From positions 62,001-126,000 of the forward strand of contig NZ_CP121273.1 in assembly GCF_029639405.1 (NCBI RefSeq): a DNA stretch of 64,000 bases, given 5' to 3'. The translations under genes were made by a program, and so were the position numbers. The stretch is from Microbacterium proteolyticum. Lineage in GTDB: Bacteria > Actinomycetota > Actinomycetes > Actinomycetales > Microbacteriaceae. Below are positions 57,790 through 64,000 of the stretch, piece after piece. The notes beneath the pieces were generated by a model. That model did not search any database and had not been told where the DNA came from. It saw only the letters and a program-made list of their open reading frames with translations. Numbering within the stretch: the first letter of the stretch is position 1; each line of letters starts with the position of its first letter.

Positions 57790-59627
57790 CCGTGGTGCCG
57801 GAGCATCCTTGCTCCGAGTGCGGAAGCCGCGCCCCGCGGGTGAAACGACTCCCCGACGGTGGAGGGCTCTGCCGACCGTGCTACAACGTCAGCCGACGTA
57901 TGGAGTGCTCGCGCTGTGGTCGCATCCGTGCGCCCAGCGCTCGAGCCGAGGACGGCGCACCACTCTGCGGGCACTGCGCGCGCCCTAAGCGGGCGTGTGC
58001 GGGATGCGGCCGTGTCGATCACGTCACCGCCATCGTGGACGGTCAGGATCTCTGCCAGCGCTGCTACTCCGCACCGGTCAGAGCGTGCGGACAATGCGGA
58101 CGGGAGCGACGCGTCGCAACCCGCCACCAGAATGGCGTAGCAGATCTGTGCCACAGCTGCTACCGCACCCCCATCGCCGAGTGCGCCATCTGCGGTGAGA
58201 AGCGCGCGGTTCATACGACCTGGCCCCTCGGGTCTATATGCGGCGTGTGCTATCGACGCGAGCTCCGCCACCCCGACGGCTGCGGGTCTTGTGGGCAGGT
58301 GAAAGCGCTCATCGGTCGCGATGACCGAGGGGAGCGCGTTTGCGGGCCGTGTGCAGGGTCGACGCGCGACTACGTCTGTGCCACGTGTGGCGCCCCGGGT
58401 GAGCAGCACTTCGAGAACACCTGCATCCGCTGCTCCGTCGTTCGAGCCGCCGGCGACCTCCTCGCGTCCGCGACGGGGGTGATCCCCGGGCGTTTGGCCG
58501 GGCTCCCGGACGCGCTCGTTTATCGAGGTCGCGTGGACTCGACCATGAGATGGCTGCTCAAGCCCACCCCGAGAGCTCTGCTCCGAGCGATCGGGTCGGA
58601 AGAGTCGATCACGCATGCGCGCGTTGACGCGTGTCCGCCTGGGCAGGCGCGACATCATCTCCGTGCGCTCCTGGTCGACGTCGGCGTTCTCCCGGTACGA
58701 GATGAGCAGACTGAGCGGCTCGAAACATGGGTCGACGAGTACCTGATCCAGCTTCCTTCACACCATGCCGCCGAGATCACTCCCTATGCACAATGGAAGG
58801 TGCTGCGGACTGTGCGGCGGCGGGCAGGACGCCGCCGTACCACGGTCGGTGTCGCAGATTCCGCGCGTGAACGGATCCGCGCGGCCGCGCGACTCCTGCA
58901 GCACGTCGAGCAAGAAGGGGCGGGCTTCTCCGCGCTGACACAGGAGGTCCTAGACCGGTGGGTCGGCGGCAACGCAGCCCGCACCGGCGACATCGCACCG
59001 TTCATCTCGTGGCTCAGGTCCACCGGCCAGTATCCGGGACTCCGCGTCGAGCGCGGACAGCAGGCCAGGCCGAGCGAGGTCAGCGGGGAGGACGAGCATC
59101 ACGCTCTGGTCCGCACGTTTATCGCCGGGTCGGACGACACGGTGAGCCTCGCGACCAGGGTTGCCGCGCTGCTCGTGCTCCTTTACGGAGCTCGAACCGA
59201 CCGCATCCACCGGCTCACCACTGTCGACACCAGTACAGCCGGAGGACGAACGTATCTCGCGCTATCGACAGAACCCATCGAGATCCCGAACTCGGTCGCT
59301 CAACTCTTCGCGCAGCTCGTGAAAGAAGCTGAGCAGAATCCGGGGGCGACTCGGCGAGCCGGTGAGGGATCGTATCTATTCCCATCTCCCCGACGACACC
59401 ACGAGCCGATCCATCCCACGACCCTCGGACGGTGGATAGCGCGGGCCGGGGTCAGCCCGCGGATCGCCCGGAACTACGCCATGCTCGCCCTCGCTAGCGA
59501 CCTCCCCGCCGCTATCGTGGCCGTTCAGATGGGAATCACGCCGCAGACAGCGAGCCGATGGTCGCAGTTCTCGCAACGCGACAATTCCGAGTTCGTCGCC
59601 GCGAGAGCAGATTTCCTCCCCCGCTGA
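57786..59627 (+). CDS. Multi-zinc-ribbon protein with C-terminal recombinase-like domain
   Basis: The 613-residue protein starts at an ATGA overlap. The first 220 residues hold 14 CxxC motifs (for example CSEC, CRPC, CSRC, CGHC, CAGC, CQRC, CGQC, CHSC), enough for seven zinc-binding units. The C-terminal 350 residues (ALLVLLYGARTDRIHRLTTV, HPTTLGRWIARAGVSPRIAR, then ASDLPAAIVAVQMGITPQTA) recall a tyrosine-recombinase-like domain. It lacks the clear HxxR and Tyr motifs, so it is probably non-catalytic. The trio resembles Tn554-type multi-recombinase modules but is not identical. Confidence 0.78.
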   Translation: MTVVPEHPCSECGSRAPRVKRLPDGGGLCRPCYNVSRRMECSRCGRIRAPSARAEDGAPLCGHCARPKRACAGCGRVDHVTAIVDGQDLCQRCYSAPVRACGQCGRERRVATRHQNGVADLCHSCYRTPIAECAICGEKRAVHTTWPLGSICGVCYRRELRHPDGCGSCGQVKALIGRDDRGERVCGPCAGSTRDYVCATCGAPGEQHFENTCIRCSVVRAAGDLLASATGVIPGRLAGLPDALVYRGRVDSTMRWLLKPTPRALLRAIGSEESITHARVDACPPGQARHHLRALLVDVGVLPVRDEQTERLETWVDEYLIQLPSHHAAEITPYAQWKVLRTVRRRAGRRRTTVGVADSARERIRAAARLLQHVEQEGAGFSALTQEVLDRWVGGNAARTGDIAPFISWLRSTGQYPGLRVERGQQARPSEVSGEDEHHALVRTFIAGSDDTVSLATRVAALLVLLYGARTDRIHRLTTVDTSTAGGRTYLALSTEPIEIPNSVAQLFAQLVKEAEQNPGATRRAGEGSYLFPSPRRHHEPIHPTTLGRWIARAGVSPRIARNYAMLALASDLPAAIVAVQMGITPQTASRWSQFSQRDNSEFVAARADFLPR

Positions 59628-59728
59628 GGGCACATCGGAGTGGGTTCAGGCAGCCGCGGCCCGAGAACTCCAAGCCGAGTCAATTCCTTCCAGGACGCTA
59701 ACAATCAGGGACGCAGTGCGGCGCTGGG

Positions 59729-60994
59729 TCAAGTGTCCAGGGGGTGTCTCGTCTCGACGTCCCGCATGCGTCCGGCTAGAAGCGCGACGATGGCGAGCAG
59801 CGTCGGCGCGACGCCGGCCACGATGAAGATGGCTGGTATCGGCACGATCAGCGATAGGGGCCCGGCGATGGCGATCGAGACGGGCATGAACGCGATGGAG
59901 ACGAAGAAGTCGAGACTGGCGACACGGCCGATCATTTCGGGTGGCACGAGGCGTTGAAGCAGTGTGCCCCAGATCACCACGCCGGCTCCTGTGGCAGCTC
60001 CGACCGCGAACAGTGTGGCGAGCATCACTATTAGGTTGTTGGCGAGGCCGATGAGCACGAGCGGGAGGGTTCCGCCGCCCCAGAGGCCGATCATCAGTGT
60101 CAGGTATCGCCGGGGCAGTTTGAGTGACGACACGATGAGCGATCCGATGGCGCCTCCGATTCCGTAGGCGGCGAGTAGTAGTCCGAACGTTGCTTCGGCG
60201 TCGTCGAATCGGTCGCGGGTGAGGAAGGGGAGAAGTACCTCGATTGGGCCCTGGATGATGAGCGCGAGGGATGATCCGAAGATCAGGGTCCATAGCAGCC
60301 AGCGGGTGCGGGCGACGTAGCGGACCCCGGCTTTGAGGTCGCCCCACACGCTCGTGCGTTGCTGCGACTGTTCCGGTTCGGTGGTTTCCTCCCGGCGGCT
60401 GAGGAACAGTGTGATGACGAACGCGACTGCGTAGGACGCGGCGACGATGACCGCTCCGATGGCGGGGAAGAACGCCCCGACGATGATCCCTCCGAGGGCG
60501 GGTCCGAGGCCCTGCCCCATCGAGGGCCGGAGAGCCCCTTCGAGCCCGTTTGCGGCGAGCAGTTGTTCGGGCGGTAGTACTTGGGGGAGGTAGGCGCTGT
60601 AGGCCGGGTAGAAGAACGCACTACCCGCGCCCATGGCGAACGAGGCGAGCCCGACATGCCACAACTCGATCGCGCCCGTGAGGGACAGCACCGCGACGGC
60701 GGCCATGACCGCCGCGGTGAGTCCCTGCACGGTGATGATGATCCGCCGCTTCGAGAAGCGATCGGCTACCACCCCGCCGAGGACCGAGAAAGCGAAGAGG
60801 CCGAGGCTGAGCCCGGTAGCGACGGCTGACAGGGCAAGGGGGCTGTCGTCGAGTGCGAGCACCTGAAACACCATGACGATGGTCCACATGCCGGTGCCGA
60901 AGACTTCGATACCGACGGCCGCGAACAGCAGCCGGTAGTCGCGGGTAGCGAGAGGGCGCAGCGCCCGCAGCCGGTCGGGAGTCTCGCGGGTCAT
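59729..60994 (-). CDS. MFS efflux transporter (Mef-like)
   Basis: The 421-residue protein has 12 predicted helices with the MFS motif GVVADRFSKRR after helix 2 and related segments. It follows the ABC-F gene with an ATGA overlap (60991-60994). The pairing of a major-facilitator pump with an ABC-F factor recalls mef(A)/msr(D) macrolide units, though with the gene order reversed. The substrate is inferred only. Confidence 0.88.
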   Translation of the reverse strand: MTRETPDRLRALRPLATRDYRLLFAAVGIEVFGTGMWTIVMVFQVLALDDSPLALSAVATGLSLGLFAFSVLGGVVADRFSKRRIIITVQGLTAAVMAAVAVLSLTGAIELWHVGLASFAMGAGSAFFYPAYSAYLPQVLPPEQLLAANGLEGALRPSMGQGLGPALGGIIVGAFFPAIGAVIVAASYAVAFVITLFLSRREETTEPEQSQQRTSVWGDLKAGVRYVARTRWLLWTLIFGSSLALIIQGPIEVLLPFLTRDRFDDAEATFGLLLAAYGIGGAIGSLIVSSLKLPRRYLTLMIGLWGGGTLPLVLIGLANNLIVMLATLFAVGAATGAGVVIWGTLLQRLVPPEMIGRVASLDFFVSIAFMPVSIAIAGPLSLIVPIPAIFIVAGVAPTLLAIVALLAGRMRDVETRHPLDT

Positions 60995-62631
60995 ACGAGC
61001 GCCTCGCTTTCGGTCGTAGCTTCCAGTTGCAGTGCCGGCCAGCCTTCGACGTCGCGGAGAAGCTGCCGGTCGTGGGTGGATACGACAACAGCCGCTTGGG
61101 TGGCGTTGAGCGCGTCGGTCAGTTCGTCGACGAGCGCGATCGATAGGTGGTTGGTCGGTTCGTCGAGCAAGAGCACGTGCGGCTTGGTGGCGAGCACCAG
61201 GGCCAGCTCGAGGCGCCGTTGCTGGCCCATCGACAGCTCACCTATCCGCTTGCTCGATTCGCGGGCGCGCAGGAGCCCGAGCTGCGAGAGACCGACTGCC
61301 TCACGCGATGGAACGAGCGCGTCGACGTGGGCTGCGTAGAACTCGCTCGCGCGACGATCCAGCGGCAGCTCCGACTCTTGGCGCAGAAAAGCGAGCCGCA
61401 CGTTCTGCGGGCGACGAACGGTGCCGGTGTCCGGGCGGAGGTCTCCCGCTGCGACGCTCAGCAGTGTGGACTTGCCGGCCCCGTTGGGTCCGGTCACTAC
61501 GAGACGCCCGCGGTGTGACAAAGAGAACGCCGCCGGGCGCGTAAGCCTGCCGGTCACGGTCACGTCCTCCACGCTCAACAGCACCGCTCCGGTTCGGGTC
61601 GCAAGCTCCGGGAAGCGAAACACTTGCGGCGGCTCGGGAACAGTCACCGCGTGCGCTTCGAGTTGCTCCTGCCGGCGATGCACGCTCTGCACGAGCCCGC
61701 CCGCGCGCGTGGCCCGTCCGTGCTTGTTGGTTCCCTTCTCTGGTCGCCACCCCGAGACGAGTCGGTTCTGCGCCGAGCTGAGACTGTCCTGCAGCCGCGC
61801 GAGCTCGGTCTGCTGTCGCTCGAATTCGTGCTCCCACCGTTCGCGCTCGGCGCGCCGGCCCTCGCGGTAGCCGGCATAACCGTTGCCGTACACGCGCACC
61901 CGGTCATCCGGGGTCGGGTCGAGGTCCACGATCGTCTCCGCGACGTCGGAGAGCAGCGCGCGATCATGGGTGACGACGACCACGCCGCCGTTTCGCGACC
62001 GCAGTTGCGTGGTCAGAAACTCGAGGCCGCTTCGATCGAGGTGATTTGTGGGTTCGTCGAGGAGCAGGAAATCGTCGTCGGCGCCGAGCAGGCACGCCAG
62101 ACGGACTCGATAGCGCTGCCCGACGGAGAGGTCGTCCAGGCGCCGGGATGGCTCCGTTTCGGCGTCGAGTGCTTCCAACGCGATCTGCACCCGCCGTTCG
62201 GCATCCCACGCATCGAGGACTTCGGCGTGTTCCAATGCGGCGGCGTATCGTTCTTCGGCGCCGGGGACGCCTGCGGCGAGTGACACCGCGGCCGAATCGA
62301 GGGCCGCAACGGCGGCGAGCGGCTGCGCGATCGCTTCCGCGACCGCCTGGCCCACTGTGCGGTTGCCGCCGGTCGGCATCTCTTGTTCGGCTATGCCGAC
62401 CGTCCCGAGTCGCTGCACTACTCCGCTGTCCGGGGTGAGAGCGCCGCTGAGGACGTGCAGGAGCGTCGACTTCCCCCGGCCGTTCTCGCCCACGATCGCT
62501 ACTCGCGAGGTGGCCGTGACCGTGAGGTCGACGTGGCTGAGGACGGGGGTGGCTCCGCGCGTTACGGAGACGTCGGAGGCGATGAGCTGCGCGCGATGGC
62601 GCGCTGATAGAGGGGTGTTGAGGGAGAGCAT
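60991..62631 (-). CDS. ABC-F family ribosomal protection-like ATPase
   Basis: The 546-residue protein has two ABC domains and no membrane segment: Walker A GENGRGKSTLL and GPNGAGKSTLL, signature-like LSVGQRYR and LSMGQQRR, and Walker B LLLDEPTNHL in both. The linker of about 80 residues between domains is charged and helical. ATG 62631 follows GAAGGA; a longer start at 62655 is possible. ABC-F proteins such as Msr, Vga and TlrC dislodge antibiotics from the ribosome. Specificity is not visible. Confidence 0.92.
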   Translation of the reverse strand: MLSLNTPLSARHRAQLIASDVSVTRGATPVLSHVDLTVTATSRVAIVGENGRGKSTLLHVLSGALTPDSGVVQRLGTVGIAEQEMPTGGNRTVGQAVAEAIAQPLAAVAALDSAAVSLAAGVPGAEERYAAALEHAEVLDAWDAERRVQIALEALDAETEPSRRLDDLSVGQRYRVRLACLLGADDDFLLLDEPTNHLDRSGLEFLTTQLRSRNGGVVVVTHDRALLSDVAETIVDLDPTPDDRVRVYGNGYAGYREGRRAERERWEHEFERQQTELARLQDSLSSAQNRLVSGWRPEKGTNKHGRATRAGGLVQSVHRRQEQLEAHAVTVPEPPQVFRFPELATRTGAVLLSVEDVTVTGRLTRPAAFSLSHRGRLVVTGPNGAGKSTLLSVAAGDLRPDTGTVRRPQNVRLAFLRQESELPLDRRASEFYAAHVDALVPSREAVGLSQLGLLRARESSKRIGELSMGQQRRLELALVLATKPHVLLLDEPTNHLSIALVDELTDALNATQAAVVVSTHDRQLLRDVEGWPALQLEATTESEALV

Positions 62632-62747
62632 TCGTATCCTTCGGAAACGACGCACCGCACGGCTATGAAGCGTGCGAGGGTGCGCAAGGTGACGGCGACC
62701 CGTGCAGGGTCGAGAACGAGCGGCCGCCGCAGGCTCGGATGACTCAA
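62562..62747 (-). other. Possible upstream ORF overlapping the ABC-F start
   Basis: An ATG at 62747 opens a 61-codon frame (MSHPSLRRPLVLDPARVAVT) that runs over the ABC-F start at 62631 in another frame. Antibiotic-resistance ABC-F genes are often controlled by leader peptides, so it is worth noting, but no ribosome-binding site or attenuator hairpin is obvious. Confidence 0.25.
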
Positions 62748-63056
62748 CGAGCGCGGTAGGCCTTACTCAGCCGTCACAGGAAGTACAAATGCACATTCCG
62801 AGTGTATCGAACGACGTGATCAGAGCAACCACCGAAGAGACTCCGCCTGGAGTTTGTGGCTCTCGTCAGCGGGACGCGCCTGCCCGGAGATCTCCGCAAC
62901 AGAGGAGAGGTACAAGCCCACCACACTCGGCGGACGACGATCTGCTAGCTGTCGCTCAAAGGCATGAGCGGATCGACGCGTGCTTGCGAATAGCGCAACC
63001 TTCAATATTGCTTCTCCGCCAGTCGCGAAGTTCGCCGCGTGACCCCCAGCCAAAAC
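62748..63056. other. Intergenic region upstream of the divergent ABC-F and 63145 genes; nothing certain
   Basis: No gene is supported between the ABC-F upstream region and the 18-bp repeats. It must hold the promoters for the minus-strand resistance operon; none was convincing by eye. Confidence 0.5.
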
Positions 63057-63114
63057 AGTACTAATCCCGTTACCACTAACCGAAAACACCCCTAATAGTA
63101 CTAATAGGGGTACA
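63057..63114. repeat. 18-bp plasmid repeat, copies 4 and 5
   Basis: AGTACTAATCCCGTTACC (63057-63074) and AGTACTAATAGGGGTACA (63097-63114). Copy 5 lies in a near-perfect palindrome spanning 63089-63110 (arms CCCCTAATAGT and ACTAATAGGGG). Both precede the gene at 63145. Confidence 0.85.
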
Positions 63115-63144
63115 GGCGCAAAGCGCACGACCGAAGGAGACACC

Positions 63145-63381
63145 ATGGAGAAGATCGCCGTTACCCGCCTCGCAGACCTTCGCGCAGGGGACCGCCTCGT
63201 AAGCCTGGACGGCCGCGCATATATTCCGGTGCGGATCGTTGCGCAGGGGCTCGGGTGCATCGGCGCAGGAACCGTTCAAGGTGTGCGCCTGGTGAACCCG
63301 TTCCCAAGTAGCGACGTCGAGCACGTGTTCTACCCGTCGCAGATGGACGGGCACCGCATCGAGGTTGAGCGCAGCAACTAA
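63145..63381 (+). CDS. Small hypothetical plasmid protein
   Basis: ATG 63145 follows GAAGGAG. The 78-residue protein (KIAVTRLADLRAGDRLVSLD, then IPVRIVAQGLGCIGAGTVQG) has a beta-rich look. It is bracketed by the 18-bp repeats on both sides and lies upstream of parA. No family recognised. Confidence 0.65.
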   Translation: MEKIAVTRLADLRAGDRLVSLDGRAYIPVRIVAQGLGCIGAGTVQGVRLVNPFPSSDVEHVFYPSQMDGHRIEVERSN

Positions 63382-63397
63382 CCCTAATACCCCTAAC

Positions 63398-63491
63398 AGT
63401 ACTAATCCCGTTACTATGGAGTGAGATCCCAGACTCGCAGGGGTGCGCCGCCACGGCAAAGCGCACCCCTAAGAGTACTATTACCGTTACA
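63398..63491. repeat. 18-bp plasmid repeat, copies 6 and 7
   Basis: AGTACTAATCCCGTTACT (63398-63415) and AGTACTATTACCGTTACA (63474-63491). They flank the short gap between the small gene and parA; copy 7 ends 16 bases before the parA start and may overlap its promoter. Confidence 0.85.
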
Positions 63492-63506
63492 AGGAAGGTG
63501 CCTCAC

Positions 63507-64000
63507 ATGACTCTTCGCATCCTCGCCGTCGTCGGGCAGAAGGGCGGCGTCGGTAAGACGACGACCGTCATGAACCTCGCCGCAGTGCTGTCAGATCATG
63601 CCCGCGTACTCGTCGTCGACGTCGACCCGCAGCGCAGCGCAACCGACTGGGCGGAGGCGGGAGGGGACAATGTGCCCTTCGACTTCGCTACCGAGTCAGA
63701 CCCCCAAGTCCTCGCCGGTCTACGGCGCACCAACGAGTACGACGTGATCGTCGTCGACACCCCGGGAAGCTTGCGGGACACCGACGTTCTCGGCGCGGTC
63801 CTCGACAACAGCGATTTCGTCATCCTGCCCATGGAACCCGCGACCATGAGCGTGAAGCCCGCAGTTCGCGTCATTCGCCAGCTGATCGAGCCGCGGAACC
63901 TGCCCTACCGAGTCCTGGTGAGCCGTGTGAAGCGCGATCCCTCCGCGGTGCGCCGCAAAGACGACGCGCTCGAACTCCTCGACGAGATGCACCTCCCACG
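63507..64000 (+). CDS. parA: ParA-family partition ATPase, 3' end outside window
   Basis: ATG 63507 follows AAGGAAGG. The visible 164 residues have the deviant Walker A motif QKGGVGKTTTVMNLA, then DVDPQRSATDW and VVDTPGSLRD, diagnostic of ParA/Soj ATPases that segregate plasmids or chromosomes. The small size of the N-terminal part (no HTH) points to type Ib-like ParA. The gene continues past 64000. Its partner and centromere may be the 18-bp repeats upstream. Confidence 0.93.
   Translation, partial: MTLRILAVVGQKGGVGKTTTVMNLAAVLSDHARVLVVDVDPQRSATDWAEAGGDNVPFDFATESDPQVLAGLRRTNEYDVIVVDTPGSLRDTDVLGAVLDNSDFVILPMEPATMSVKPAVRVIRQLIEPRNLPYRVLVSRVKRDPSAVRRKDDALELLDEMHLP

Noticed and set aside
62820..63260. 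Minus-strand frame in the ABC-F upstream region
   Set aside because: It crosses the 18-bp repeats and the 63145 gene and shows no coding features.
1..64000. CRISPR arrays, tRNA and rRNA genes
   Set aside because: No regularly spaced repeat-spacer pattern, cloverleaf or rRNA-like sequence was noticed by eye; a tRNA scan was not possible here.

Overview
The window is GC-rich DNA with actinobacterial codon use, many ATGA/GTGA gene overlaps and several probably leaderless starts. The gene families point to a Microbacterium-like member of the Microbacteriaceae: four copies of the small GRLxY...LRRGExF family (DUF7882-like), DUF6153-like proteins, a CmtR-type sensor and an Asp23/sigma-factor cluster. 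A Rep-like protein, a ParA ATPase cut by the right edge, two serine resolvases, repeated operator-like sequences and nested insertion sequences suggest a large plasmid or plasmid-derived island. I saw no rRNA, tRNA or CRISPR array.

Layout. 1-14.6 kb: a tightly packed plus-strand block for copper and envelope redox work. It holds a DsbA-like oxidoreductase, an FAD oxidoreductase, LspA, a TlpA-like lipoprotein, CcdA, ResB, CtaG, Lnt, CopC, an M23 peptidase, CcsA and a CopD-CtaG fusion. 14.6-25.1 kb: metal resistance. A CDF exporter with a CmtR-like repressor points left. A CsoR operon (CsoR, copper chaperone, CPC-type and CPH-type copper ATPases, Cys-rich copper-storage protein, DUF6153-like, DUF305, propeller lipoprotein) points right. 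A second LspA with a CadD-like exporter and an ArsR sensor points left. 25.1-30.1 kb: an 82-bp repeat, a TetR regulator and a stress-type membrane cluster (PRC/DUF2382 proteins, TM-helix channel-like protein). 30.1-34.9 kb: a resolvase, a truncated DDE transposase, then TetR, 3-hydroxyacyl-CoA dehydrogenase and oleate hydratase.

34.9-40.5 kb: a nested mobile element. An ISL3-type element is interrupted by a 4.2-kb IS21-type element that carries istA/istB plus a membrane protein and a YtrA-like GntR regulator inside its terminal repeats. A 6-bp target duplication (AGCACC) brackets the IS21 element, and removing it restores a 436-codon ISL3 transposase frame. 40.9-47.7 kb: DUF7882-like genes, an ECF-type sigma factor with an anti-sigma/Asp23 fusion and a second Asp23 protein, YihY, and an orphan OmpR-type response regulator. 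47.8 kb: a second copy of the 82-bp repeat, next to a second resolvase.

48-64 kb: plasmid-like backbone. It has an M15 peptidase, a membrane-anchored protein and an FHA protein in one operon, small DNA-binding proteins, a Rep-like protein, small hypothetical genes, an NrdH redoxin, a three-gene recombinase module (tyrosine recombinase, HTH protein, protein with 14 CxxC motifs), a minus-strand ABC-F/MFS pair resembling msr/mef resistance pairs, and the start of parA. Seven copies of an 18-bp motif (consensus AGTACTAATCCCGTTACA) lie only in intergenic spaces of this backbone.

Together the copper genes form a graded system: CsoR sensing, cytosolic chaperoning and storage, two export ATPases, and periplasmic or membrane handling by CopC/CopD, DUF305 and thiol redox proteins. 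LspA and Lnt could mature the lipoproteins encoded beside them.
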